From contig CAVPJW010000003.1 of the NCBI GenBank assembly GCA_963705525.1, positions 1 to 64,000 on the forward strand: 64,000 bases of DNA, in the 5' to 3' direction. The notes under the pieces are model-generated. The model worked only from the letters and a program-made list of their open reading frames with translations, had not been told where the DNA came from and searched no databases. The position numbers and the translations under genes were made by a program. Of the stretch, positions 1-7,898 are shown one piece after another. Position 1 is the stretch's first letter. Each line of letters begins with the position of its first letter. The DNA comes from CAVPJW01 sp963705525. Lineage in GTDB: Bacteria > Acidobacteriota > Vicinamibacteria > Vicinamibacterales > CAVPJW01.

Positions 1-1577
1 GCCGCCGAGGGCGGTGGGCTCGCGATGGCGCTCGACGGGCTCCACCTCCTGGCCACTGGCGTGTGGGCAGGGGGCCTGGTCCCGCTCGCCCTCTGCCTCA
101 GCTGGACGCGTCGCCTTCCGAGCGTGGCCGCTGCCGCGAGGGCGGCCGAGCGCTTCTCAAGAGTGGGTCTGGCCGCGGTGACGATCCTCGCGGTGACCGG
201 GGCCTACGCCGCCTGGCAGCAGGTGGGCGGCGTGCCGGCGTTGGTCGGGACGGCGTATGGACGCTGGCTGCTCCTGAAACTGGTGCTGTTCGGAGCGCTC
301 GTTCCCGTGGCGGCGCGGAACCTTCTGGTCGGCGCCGCCGGTCTACGGCGCCGGGGCCCGAGACGCCGGAGGCGGTGGTCGCGCTCCGGCGCAACGTGCT
401 CCTGGAAGCGGCGCTGGTCGCAACGATCCTCGTCGTCGTGGCGGTGATCGGGCTCACGACCCCGGGACGGCACGACGAGATCGCGTGGCCGCTGTCGTTC
501 CGCTTCGACTGGGCCGCGACCAAGGCGCTGCCCGGGGTCCAGCCTCGCGTGGCGATCGGGAGCCAGGTGGCGACCCTCGGTCTGGTGGCACTGCTGCTGG
601 CGCTGGTGATCCGGCCCCGGCGCTGGCGCGTGGCCGCTCTGGGCGGGGGCGTCGCGCTCGCGCTCGGCGCCGTGCTCGCGCTCCATCCGCTGGCCGTCGA
701 CGCGAATCCCTCGACGTACGTGCGGCCCGCCGTGCCCTACGCGGCCGCCTCGATCGTCCAGGGCGAGGGCTTGTACCGGACGCACTGCCAGAGGTGCCAC
801 GGAGTTGCCGGCTACGGCGACGGGCCGGCGGCCGCGGGACTCGCCCGGCCGCCGGCGGACCTGACGGCCCAGCACGCGGCGGACCACACGGCCGGTGATC
901 TCTTCTGGTGGCTCACCCACGGCATTCCGGGTTCGGGCATGCCGGGCTTCGCCGGCCAGCTCCCGCCCGAGGCGCGCTGGGACGTGATCAACTTCGTGCG
1001 CGCGCTCGGCGCGGCCGAGCGGTCGCGGGACCTCGGTCCGATTGCCACGGTGCGGCCGGTCGCGGTCGCTCCGGACTTCACGTTCACGACGGGGGTGGGC
1101 GAGGGACGCGCGCTGAGAGACTGGCGTGGCCGCGGGATCGTGCTACTGATCCTCTTCACGCTGCCCGGCTCCGGCGACCGCCTGGTGGAGCTGAACCGCC
1201 TCTCGGTCGCGCTGAAGCTTCGCGGCGGTGAGATCCTGGGCGTGCCACTCGGGGACCCGGGTGGCGTGTACCGCGCCCTCGGCGGCCGGTCCGTCTTCTT
1301 CCCGATAGCGATCGATGGAGCGGCGGAGGCCGGGGCGGCCTACATGCAGTTCCGGCGCGACCTGACGGCCGAGGGGCTCAGACCGGCAGCCGCCCCTGGC
1401 CCGCCACATGGAGCTTCTGATCGACCGCCAGGGCTATCTCAGGGCTCGTTGGATCCCGCGGGACCTCGGCCGCGATACGGGGACGGCTGGGGGCGACCTG
1501 GGGCTGCTGCTGGCCGAGATCGATCGGCTGGCGCGCGAGGTCCCGGTCGCTCCCCGGCTGCCGAGCACGTGCACTGA
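1..1577 (+). CDS. CopD-like membrane domain / cytochrome c / redoxin-like fusion (5' partial, frameshifted)
   Basis: The reading frame is open at the left edge, so the N-terminus is missing. The first ~200 visible residues are hydrophobic and resemble the C-terminal half of CopD copper-import proteins (LHLLATGVWAGGL, then GPETPEAVVALRRNVLLEAA and further membrane segments). A mono-heme cytochrome c domain follows with CQRCHG near base 788 and a distal Met region GSGMPGF. The last part, starting VAPDFTFTTG, resembles AhpC/SCO-type redoxins, but the place where the redox cysteines belong reads TLPGSGDRL, with no cysteine. The frame changes near 350 (frame 1 to 3), near 1,385 (back to frame 1) and probably near 1,555. 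I end it at the TGA at 1,575-1,577, giving a C-terminus AAEHVH; without the last shift it would run to 1,605. The likely role is membrane copper or electron-transfer chemistry; the substrate is unknown. It probably belongs to a different source genome than the rest of the window. Confidence 0.7.
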   Translation, partial: RRGRWARDGARRAPPPGHWRVGRGPGPARPLPQLDASPSERGRCREGGRALLKSGSGRGDDPRGDRGLRRLAAGGRRAGVGRDGVWTLAAPETGAVRSARSRGGAEPSGRRRRSTAPGPETPEAVVALRRNVLLEAALVATILVVVAVIGLTTPGRHDEIAWPLSFRFDWAATKALPGVQPRVAIGSQVATLGLVALLLALVIRPRRWRVAALGGGVALALGAVLALHPLAVDANPSTYVRPAVPYAAASIVQGEGLYRTHCQRCHGVAGYGDGPAAAGLARPPADLTAQHAADHTAGDLFWWLTHGIPGSGMPGFAGQLPPEARWDVINFVRALGAAERSRDLGPIATVRPVAVAPDFTFTTGVGEGRALRDWRGRGIVLLILFTLPGSGDRLVELNRLSVALKLRGGEILGVPLGDPGGVYRALGGRSVFFPIAIDGAAEAGAAYMQFRRDLTAEGLRPAAAPGPPHGASDRPPGLSQGSLDPAGPRPRYGDGWGRPGAAAGRDRSAGARGPGRSPAAEHVH

Positions 1578-1605
1578 GCGACGTGAGTCCGCGGGGAGAT
1601 GCTGA

Positions 1606-1650
1606 ATGATGCGGCTCTGGAAGGTCGTGCTGCTGCTGAATCTCGCGCTC
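1606..1650 (+). CDS. N-terminal fragment of a membrane protein, cut at the contig joint
   Basis: ATG ATG follows a purine-rich stretch (ggggag) shortly after the cytochrome fusion gene. The 15 codons read MMRLWKVVLLLNLAL, the beginning of a typical N-terminal membrane helix. After base ~1,650 the frame continues as hydrophilic antisense of ftsI and loses all membrane character. It was therefore probably the next gene of the left-hand operon, truncated at the joint. The function cannot be told from 15 residues. Confidence 0.45.
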
Positions 1651-1652
1651 GA
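1645..1652. other. Probable chimeric junction or rearrangement breakpoint
   Basis: Two unrelated coding sequences end at the same place. From the left, a new membrane gene reads in frame through ctcgcgctc (to 1,650). From the right on the minus strand, FtsI reads sensibly through LQV (codons 1,659-1,651) and then turns into nonsense (EREIQQQHDL). There is no IS element, tRNA or target-site repeat at the joint, so an assembly chimera is the simplest reading. A real deletion or inversion would leave an essential ftsI without its catalytic domain. Confidence 0.65.
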
Positions 1653-1767
1653 CCTGCAGCACAACGAGGCGGCCTTCAATGCCGATCGTCCACGCCACGA
1701 ACACGCAGGCGACGACGATGAGGCGCCTTCTCAGTGTGGGCTGCCAGGGAACTGGTTGGTCGGCCAC
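1651..1767 (-). CDS. ftsI: FtsI / penicillin-binding protein 2 N-terminus (truncated)
   Basis: This is the start of the septal peptidoglycan transpeptidase FtsI. It reads MADQPVPWQPTLRRRLIVVA, then a transmembrane segment (VACVFVAWTIGI) and EGRLVVLQV, the usual cytoplasmic tail, membrane anchor and first periplasmic residues. The start lies 14 bases past the ftsL stop, in the standard mraZ-rsmH-ftsL-ftsI order. Only ~39 codons remain. The dimerisation and transpeptidase domains (normally more than 500 residues) are absent because the sequence changes at the joint near 1,650. Identification rests on synteny plus the anchor sequence. Confidence 0.7.
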
Positions 1768-1781
1768 GATCGCCTCCGCGA

Positions 1782-2168
1782 CTACTTGCGGGCTACGACG
1801 GACTTCGCCGGCGGATCCGGCGGAACGACGCGCTCGATCACCACGGCCGCGTCACGCCCGGGCACGACGAGGCTCAGACGACCGGTCGCAAGGGCTTCGA
1901 TGCGCTTCGGCGATCGCAGCGTTTCGATCTCGAGCCGGAGGTGACGGTTGATCTCTTCCTCGGCCGCCCGCTCCTGCTGCATCTGCTCGAGCCGATAACC
2001 GTGGCGCAGGAGCTCGAAGTGCTGCCACGCCGAGAGCAGCATCAGCGCCACGAGCGAGATCCCGATCGCGACCGACCGCCAGAGCTCCCGCTGCCGGCTC
2101 TCGTCGATCTCGCGAACGATCTGGTTGTTGCGAACGTCCTTCTTGATCGCGTATTCGAATGCTTCCAT
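1782..2168 (-). CDS. ftsL: Cell division protein FtsL-like
   Basis: This 128-residue bitopic protein lies between rsmH and ftsI, the usual position of FtsL. Residues 1-32 are charged and cytoplasmic. One membrane helix (VAIGISLVALMLLSAW) follows at about 32-48. A heptad-rich stretch (LEQMQQERAAEEEINRHLRL) continues to about residue 90 and ends in ...SPKRIEALA, a common FtsL/DivIC ending. FtsL joins FtsB and FtsQ and activates FtsWI at the septum. FtsL sequences diverge strongly, so synteny and topology carry the call. The frame is intact, with a 24-base gap to rsmH. Confidence 0.8.
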   Translation of the reverse strand: MEAFEYAIKKDVRNNQIVREIDESRQRELWRSVAIGISLVALMLLSAWQHFELLRHGYRLEQMQQERAAEEEINRHLRLEIETLRSPKRIEALATGRLSLVVPGRDAAVVIERVVPPDPPAKSVVARK

Positions 2169-2192
2169 CAGACCGTCCTGTGGCCTGCCGAA

Positions 2193-3086
2193 TCAGGCCA
2201 GCCGTTCGGCCGCGCGCAGCTTCGCACTGCGCGATCGCGGGTTACTTGCCACTTCCTCGGCGGTCGGCACGAGCGGCTTCTTCGTGAGGGTGCGGAGCAC
2301 CATGCCCGCGCCGGTCGCCAGCCCTCTCAACGTGTGCTTCACGATGCGATCTTCGAGCGAGTGAAAGGTAATCACGGCGAGACGCGCGCCGCAGCGCAGA
2401 CGCTCGGCGACGGTCACGAGAAACCGATCGAGCCCCTCGAGCTCGCGGTTCACCCAGATCCGCAGCGCCTGAAACGTCCGCGTCGCCGGATCGATGCGGC
2501 TCCATCCGCGACGGGGCAACGCCCTCCGGACCACCGCCGCCAGTCGCCCCGTCGTCCGAATCGGATCGATCGCCCGCTCGCGGACAATCGCACGGGCGAT
2601 CCGCCGCGAGAAGCGCTCTTCGCCGTAGGTGTAGATCACGGTCGCCAGCTCGGCTTCGGTGACGCCTTCGAGCAGCGCGGCTGCCGTCGGCCCGCCCGTC
2701 GGATCCATGCGCATGTCGAGCGGCTCGTCGCGCTGAAAGCTGAAGCCGCGGCCCGCGGCCAGTTGCATCGACGAGACGCCCAGATCGGCCAGCGCGCCGT
2801 CGATCCGCGCGATCCCCTTCGCGTCGAGCACCTCGGCAACCTCGCGATAGTCGGCGTGGACCAGCTCGACCCTGTCGCTCCAGCTCGAGAGCGATTGCGC
2901 GGCGATGGCCAGCGCGGCCGGATCGCGATCGAGGCCGATGAGCCGCGTCGCGCCCGCTGCCAGGAGCGCCGCACTGTGACCGCCGAGGCCGACGGTGCAG
3001 TCCACGAAGACGCCGCCGCGCGCCGGCTGAAGCGTGGCGAGCACCTCGTTCGTCATCACCGGTTGATGGATCGGTCCCGTCGTCAA
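2193..3086 (-). CDS. rsmH: 16S rRNA (cytosine(1402)-N(4))-methyltransferase RsmH
   Basis: The 297-residue protein matches RsmH (MraW) throughout. It opens with HQPVMTNEVLATLQP and the SAM-binding loop FVDCTVGLGGHSAALL (about residues 27-42), followed by IGLDRDPAAL. Middle motifs are DLGVSSMQL and GRGFSFQRDEPLDMRMD, and the C-terminal part has TFQALRIWVNRELEGL and VITFHSLEDRIVK. It methylates N4 of C1402 in 16S rRNA near the ribosomal P site. The start is a TTG at 3,086-3,084 giving MTTGPIHQPV; no better in-frame start lies between it and mraZ. The length is normal and there is no frameshift. Confidence 0.96.
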   Translation of the reverse strand: MTTGPIHQPVMTNEVLATLQPARGGVFVDCTVGLGGHSAALLAAGATRLIGLDRDPAALAIAAQSLSSWSDRVELVHADYREVAEVLDAKGIARIDGALADLGVSSMQLAAGRGFSFQRDEPLDMRMDPTGGPTAAALLEGVTEAELATVIYTYGEERFSRRIARAIVRERAIDPIRTTGRLAAVVRRALPRRGWSRIDPATRTFQALRIWVNRELEGLDRFLVTVAERLRCGARLAVITFHSLEDRIVKHTLRGLATGAGMVLRTLTKKPLVPTAEEVASNPRSRSAKLRAAERLA

Positions 3087-3098
3087 TGAGACACCACG

Positions 3099-3540
3099 TC
3101 AGATGCCAAGGTCCGCGAGCGCGCGCGCATCGTCGTCGGTGAACGGATCGCGCTGCAGACTGCGCGACGAAGCGCTCGTGGTTCCAGACCTCGAGGTAGT
3201 TGTAGCTGCCGAGAACATCGACCTCGCCCGCCATGCTCGCGCTTTCGCGCAGCCGCGTATGGATGAGCACGCGGCCCTGAGCGTCGAGCTCGGCCAGCTG
3301 GCCGTAGTAATTGACGCGGTCGAGGAAGCGGAGTCGTGAGGGATGTGTCGAGGGGACCTGGCCGAGCTTGCGCTCGATCTCCATCCACACCGCCATCGGA
3401 TAGAGTCGGACCGACTCACCCGTGACGCTGGTGACGAAGACGTCGCGGCCGTACTCCTTCTCTATGAGGGCCCGGAACGCATTGGGCACCTTGAGTCGGC
3501 CTTTGTCGTCAATTCTGGCTGGCGCGTTGCCCCGAAGCAC
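3099..3540 (-). CDS. mraZ: Transcriptional regulator MraZ (one frameshift near 3,160)
   Basis: MraZ is a DNA-binding protein with two SpoVT/AbrB-like halves that regulates its own dcw operon. The start is GTG at 3,540, giving MLRGNAPARIDDKGRLKVP, nearly identical to the family start. The second half shows ELDAQGRVLIHTRLRE and YNYLEVWNHERFVAQ. Just after VAQ the frame breaks. The family ending (LQRDPFTDDDARALADLGI) continues one frame over and stops at 3,099, so a single extra base near 3,160 explains it. It is the first gene of the minus-strand operon and lies 12 bases before rsmH. Three GTGGA boxes just upstream are its probable operator. Confidence 0.9.
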
Positions 3541-3549
3541 GCCTTATAC

Positions 3550-3574
3550 TCCACTATACTCCACAAAAGTCCAC
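3550..3574 (-). promoter_or_regulatory. mraZ: Putative MraZ operator: three GTGGA boxes at 10-bp spacing
   Basis: Read on the minus strand, GTGGA occurs three times with exact 10-base periodicity (3,574-3,570, 3,564-3,560, 3,554-3,550), 10-34 bases upstream of the mraZ start. Established work on MraZ shows it binds direct repeats of TGGGN/GTGGG type with this spacing in its own promoter. The copies here have A in place of the last G. The match in position, spacing and direction supports an autoregulatory operator. Confidence 0.7.
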
Positions 3575-3803
3575 GGCGATACTAGAGGACCGGGGGGGTA
3601 GTGTCAATCGCAAAAGCAGCCAGCTCAATGGCTTACGCTAAATTTTCGCCACGTGCGAGAACGCTGCCCACTGAACTGCACGGAACTGCATGAGCCGACG
3701 GCCCTTGCAGCGCACGTGATAGCATCCTCATGACACTGCGAATCCTCCCGTCCGATCGCGCGCCGGCCTCGACGGGCGGCGCATCCCGACGGTTCCGCGA
3801 CTC

Positions 3804-4885
3804 ATGCTCCACGCCGCACTCATCGGATTTCCGGCTTCGGGCCAGACGACGCTGTTTCAGTTGCTGACGACGGGACGGGATGCCCCGCGCCCGGCGCACG
3901 GCAGGAACGAGGCGAACGTCGGCATGTCCCGCGTGCCCGACCCGCGGCTCGATCGCCTCACGGCGCTCTTCAACCCCCGCAAGCGAGTGCCGGCGGCCAT
4001 CGAGTTCGCCGACACGGTTGGCCTCGCGCGGACGCGCAGGCGCTGCTCGATGTGACGGCGTTCCGCAACGCCGATGCGCTCGTCCACGTCGTCCGCGCGT
4101 TTCGCGATGAGTCGGTGCCGCACGCCAAGGGCTCGATCGACCCGGCGCGCGACGTGCAGGCGATGGAGGAGGAGCTCATTCTCGCGGACCTGGGCGTGGC
4201 CGAACGCCGGCTCGAACGCATCGCTCGCGATCTCAAGAAGGGGCGAAGCGCCGAGCTCGAGCGCGAGCAGTCGCTCGTCGCACGTTGCAAGACGGCGCTC
4301 GAGCAGGGCACGCCGCTCCGGACGCTGGAGCTGACCGGCGACGATCAGAAACGCCTGCGCGGCTTCCAGTTTCTTTCGGCCAAGCCGTTGCTGCTCGTCA
4401 TCAACATGGACGAAGCCGACATCGGCCAGATGGCTCGCGCCACCGAGCACGTCGGGCTCGAAACGCTGGCCGCCCAGCACTCGGTCAAGGCTGTTCCCGT
4501 GTGTGCCCGAATCGAGCTCGAGATCGCGCAGCTCGGCGACGCGGATCGCGCGGCGTTCCTGACGGATCTCGGGCTGGCCGAGTCTGGTCTCGATCGCGTC
4601 ATCCGGGCCAGCTACGACCTGCTCGGCTACATTTCGTTCTTCACGGTGGGCGAAGACGAGTGTCGCGCGTGGTCCATTCCGCGCGGTACGATCGCGCAGC
4701 TCGCGGCCGGCGAGATTCACACCGACATCTCGCGAGGATTCATCCGCGCCGAGGTCGTGAGGTACGATCGCCTGCTCGATCGCGGTTCGATCGCGGCCTG
4801 CCGCGATCACGGCGAGGTCGGCCTCGAGGGCAAGGAGTACATCGTCCAGGACGGCGACGTCATCAACTTCCGGTTCGCGACGTGA
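3804..4885 (+). CDS. YchF/Obg-related GTPase (DUF933/TGS C-terminus), one frameshift near 4,028
   Basis: This is a P-loop NTPase related to YchF/OLA1, of about 360 residues. The N-terminus has the G1 loop region GFPASGQTTLF at residues 8-18, where the usual Walker lysine is Gln. EFADTVGLA lies at the G3 position and LLVINMDEAD is the G4 region; NMDE resembles the relaxed NxxE motif by which YchF prefers ATP. The C-terminal domain (GYISFFTVGEDECRAWSIPR ... FIRAEVVRYD ... YIVQDGDVINFRF) is the TGS/DUF933 module. The middle carries a charged helical insert (ERRLERIARDLKKG). The frame shifts by one base in the G run near 4,028-4,031, after which AQALLDVTAFRNADALVHVV continues as expected. YchF proteins associate with ribosomes and stress responses. 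This is a divergent branch, so I give no symbol. Confidence 0.85.
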
Positions 4886-4943
4886 TACGTTAGCGGCTCG
4901 ACCGATCCAGCCCGGCCGTCGGTCGCCGGGCGCCCAATCTGCC

Positions 4944-5987
4944 ATGTCCGTACGCACAGTCGTCGTTTGCGAGGCGCAGGTGCCGTTCGTCCAGGGCGGG
5001 GCCGAGAGCCATGCCAGCGAGCTGGTGCGTCATCTCCGCCGGCACGGCTTCGAAACCGAGCACGTGGCGCTCCCGTTCAAGTGGTATCCGAAGGAGGAGA
5101 TTCTGGCGCACGCCGCCGCGTGGCGCCTGCTCGACCTCACCGAGAGCAACGGGCGCCCGATCGATCTCGCCATCGCCACGAAGTTCCCCTCGTACTTCGT
5201 GCGGCACCCGAACAAGGTCACCTGGCTGATCCATCAGTACCGGGCCGCCTACGAGCTGTGCGGAACGCCGTTCAGCGACTTCGCGCACACCGAAGAGGAC
5301 GTCGGCCTGCGCGAGCGCCTCATGACGCTCGATCGCGCGATGCTCGCCGAGTCGAAGCGCCTCTTCACGAACGCGCGGAACACGGCCGGCCGGCTGAAAA
5401 AGTTCAACGGCCTTGAGGCCGAGCCGCTGTATCATCCGCCCAGGCTCGCGGGACGCCTCGCTCCAGGCCCGTACGGCGACTACGTGCTGTCGGTCGGGCG
5501 GCTCGAAGCCGTCAAGCGCGTGGACCTGGCCATCCGCGCGATGGCCCTCGTCACGTCGCAGGTCAGGCTCCTGATCGCCGGCGACGGCACCCAGCGCGAG
5601 AACCTCGAAACGCTCGTCCAGGAGCTGGGCATCGGCGACCGCGTGGACTTTCTCGGCACGATCGACGACGAACCGTTGGTGGAGCTGTACGCGGGCGCGC
5701 TCGCTGTGGTCGTACGCGCCGTTCGACGAGGATTACGGGTACGTGACGCTCGAGGCGTTCCTCGCGCCAAGCCGGTGATTACGGCGCGCGACTCCGGCGG
5801 AACGCTGGAGTTCGTCGAGAACGGGGTGAACGGCGTGATCGCCGAGCCGGAACCGCGCGCGATCGCCGCGGCCATCGACGAGCTCGCGTCGAATCGCGGG
5901 CGCGCCCGCGCGCTCGGCGAAGCGGGACGAGATCGCGCCGTCACGGTCACCTGGGACGGCGTCATCGAACGCCTCGTCGGATCATGA
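4944..5987 (+). CDS. Glycosyltransferase family 4 (GT-B)
   Basis: About 347 residues. It opens with VVVCEAQVPFVQGGAESHAS, the glycine-rich acceptor loop typical of GT4. The C-terminal Rossmann half starts YVLSVGRLEAVKRVDLAIRA and has LLIAGDGTQRENLETLVQEL and VDFLGTIDDEPLVELYAGA. The nucleotide-binding E-x7-E segment is hidden by two compensating indels between about 5,700 and 5,770. In the alternative frame that stretch reads YAPFDEDYGYVTLEAFLA, exactly the expected motif, before the main frame resumes at KPVITARDSGG. It probably transfers a sugar from a nucleotide donor to a lipid-linked glycan on the cytoplasmic side. It is the first gene of the glycan block. Confidence 0.88.
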   Translation: MSVRTVVVCEAQVPFVQGGAESHASELVRHLRRHGFETEHVALPFKWYPKEEILAHAAAWRLLDLTESNGRPIDLAIATKFPSYFVRHPNKVTWLIHQYRAAYELCGTPFSDFAHTEEDVGLRERLMTLDRAMLAESKRLFTNARNTAGRLKKFNGLEAEPLYHPPRLAGRLAPGPYGDYVLSVGRLEAVKRVDLAIRAMALVTSQVRLLIAGDGTQRENLETLVQELGIGDRVDFLGTIDDEPLVELYAGALAVVVRAVRRGLRVRDARGVPRAKPVITARDSGGTLEFVENGVNGVIAEPEPRAIAAAIDELASNRGRARALGEAGRDRAVTVTWDGVIERLVGS

Positions 5988-6021
5988 TGCACACGCCATC
6001 GGAAAAGACGGTGGTCCGCCG

Positions 6022-6994
6022 TTGAGAAAGCTCATCATCCAGATTCCGTGCCTCAACGAGGCGGCGACGCTGCCGGCGACGCTCCGCGATCTGCCCCGCA
6101 GCATCCCGGGCATCGACATCATCGAGATCCTCGTGATCGACGACGGATCGACCGACGGCACGGTGAGCGTGGCGCGCAGCTGCGGCGTGAGTCACATCGT
6201 GCGGTTCCGGCGCCACAAGGGGCTGGCGGCCGCGTTCATGGCCGGCATCGACACGGCGCTGAAGCTCGGCGCCGACTTCATCGTCAATACCGACGCCGAC
6301 AACCAGTATTCGGGGCAGGACATTCCGACGCTGCTCCGTCCCGCTCCTCTCGGGCGACGCCGACATCGTCATCGGCGATCGCAACATCCAGGCGCTCGAC
6401 GGCACATGCTCGGCGACGCGCAAGCGCCTGCAGCGGCTCGGCAGCTGGGTCGTGCGGCAGGTGTCCGAACACGAAGGTGCCGGACACGACGAGCGGCTTC
6501 CGCGCGTACACGCGCGACGCGGCGCTCCGCATGACGATCGTCTCGGAGTTCTCCTACACGCTCGAATCGATCATCCAGGCCGGCAAGAAGAGGCTGGCGA
6601 TCGCCCACGTCCCGGTCACGACGAACCCGCGGACGCGCGAATCGCGGCTGTTCAAGAGCGTCTGGACCTACCTCAAGGCGTCGGCGCGCCACGATCGTCC
6701 GCATCTACGCGATGTACGAGCCGCTCAAGGTGTTCTCGTACATCGGCCTCATCATCTTCGGCATCGGCGTCGCCATCTCAGCCCGATTTCTGTACTACTA
6801 CGTCACCGGCACGGGTCTCGGCCACCTGCAGTCGCTGATCCTGTCGGCCGTGCTGCATGATCGTCGGATTCCAGGTGATGCTCATCGGCCTGGTCGCCGA
6901 CGTCATCTCGGGCAACCGGAAGCTGATCGAGGATCTCCTCTACCGCGTCCGGACAATCGAGCTGGCCTTGAACGAGTCGCCCAGCGAGACGTAG
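6022..6994 (+). CDS. Glycosyltransferase family 2 with C-terminal membrane helices (about four frameshifts)
   Basis: The gene starts at TTG with IIQIPCLNEAATLPATL, then ILVIDDGSTDGTVSVA and FIVNTDADNQYSGQDIP, the nucleotide and metal sites (DDG, DAD) of a GT2 GT-A fold. After ~6,340 the frame moves several times: LSGDADIVIGDRN and RLGSWVVRQ in one frame, PDTTSGFRAYTRDAALRM in another, then MYEPLKVFSYIGLIIFG from 6,712. The last part (VMLIGLVADVISGNRKLIED) ends at TAG 6,994. Two C-terminal membrane segments and a DPM1-like core suggest a polyprenyl-phosphate sugar synthase or a related membrane-bound GT2. Single-base errors near 6,345, 6,465, 6,690 and 6,855 explain all breaks; the protein is otherwise well conserved. 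Confidence 0.85.
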
Positions 6995-7033
6995 CCGGCG
7001 TCGGCGGGCGTCGAGAGACGTAGAGGCAACGGC

Positions 7034-7894
7034 GTGGCCGAGGCCGGCAGCACATCCATTCTCATCCCCGCCTGCAACGAAGCCGAGAGCATCGGCCAGG
7101 TCGTCGGCGCGCTCGCGTCGATCGCGCGCTGGCGCGAGATCATCGTCGTCGACGACGGATCCTCGGATGAGACCGCGGACCGAGCCCGCCGGGCCGGCGC
7201 GACCGTCATCCGCCACCCGTACAACAAGGGCAACGGCGCGGCGGTCAAGACCGGCATCCGCCGCGCCTCGGGCGAGTACATCCTGATCATCGACGGCGAC
7301 GGCCAGCATCAACCATCGGATGCGCCGCGACTCCTGGCGGCTCTCGGCGATTACGACCTGGTGATCGGCGCGCGATCCGGGTCGACACAGGCCACGCATG
7401 CCCGGCGGCTCGGCAACAATCTTCTGAACAGGCTGGCCGCATATCTCACGGGCCAGCCGATTCCGGATCTGACCTCCGGCTTCCGCGCGGCCCGGCGCGA
7501 GTACCTGCACGAGTTCCTGCACCTCCTGCCCAACGGCTTCTCGACGCCGACCACGACGACGCTGGCGTTCATCAAGGCGGGCTACAACGTGCGCTTCGAG
7601 CCGGTCGAGGCAAGGCCACGGCTCGGGCACTCGAAGATTCGCCTCGCGCGCGACGGCGTAAAGTTCTTCCTGATTCTCCTGAAGATCGTGACGATCTTCA
7701 GCCCGCTCCGGATCTTCCTGCCGCTCAGCCTCGCGTCGTTCTCGATCGGCGCCGTCTACGGCGTGTGGACCATCATCACGCAGCCGCACGTCACCAATTC
7801 GTCGGTGCTGCTCATCCTGCTCGCCGTCGTCGTCTTCCTCGTCGGTCTCGTCTCGGAGCAGATTTCATCCCTGCGTTTTCAAGCCAGGGAGTGA
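7034..7894 (+). CDS. Glycosyltransferase family 2, polyprenyl-phosphate sugar synthase-like
   Basis: Intact, 286 residues, GTG start. GT2 signature motifs are SILIPACNEAESIGQVV, IIVVDDGSSDETADRA, GNGAAVKTGIRRA and ILIIDGDGQHQP (the D-G-D metal site). LTSGFRAARREYL is the acceptor-side loop of DPM/dolichyl-phosphate glucosyltransferase relatives. RPRLGHSKIRLARDGVKFF leads into two C-terminal membrane helices (about 215-245 and 255-278). Such enzymes load a sugar on undecaprenyl phosphate, the donor for GT-C enzymes. That fits the GT-C gene starting 5 bases after its stop. Confidence 0.9.
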   Translation: MAEAGSTSILIPACNEAESIGQVVGALASIARWREIIVVDDGSSDETADRARRAGATVIRHPYNKGNGAAVKTGIRRASGEYILIIDGDGQHQPSDAPRLLAALGDYDLVIGARSGSTQATHARRLGNNLLNRLAAYLTGQPIPDLTSGFRAARREYLHEFLHLLPNGFSTPTTTTLAFIKAGYNVRFEPVEARPRLGHSKIRLARDGVKFFLILLKIVTIFSPLRIFLPLSLASFSIGAVYGVWTIITQPHVTNSSVLLILLAVVVFLVGLVSEQISSLRFQARE

Positions 7895-7898
7895 CGGC

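Noticed and set aside
1734..3089. 451-residue plus-strand frame over the dcw genes
   Set aside because: It is antisense to ftsL and rsmH, which have strong family motifs on the other strand.
2242..3540. 432-residue minus-strand frame starting with MraZ
   Set aside because: Only the first ~125 residues are MraZ. The rest is an alternative frame of rsmH, read through because of a one-base indel near 3,160.
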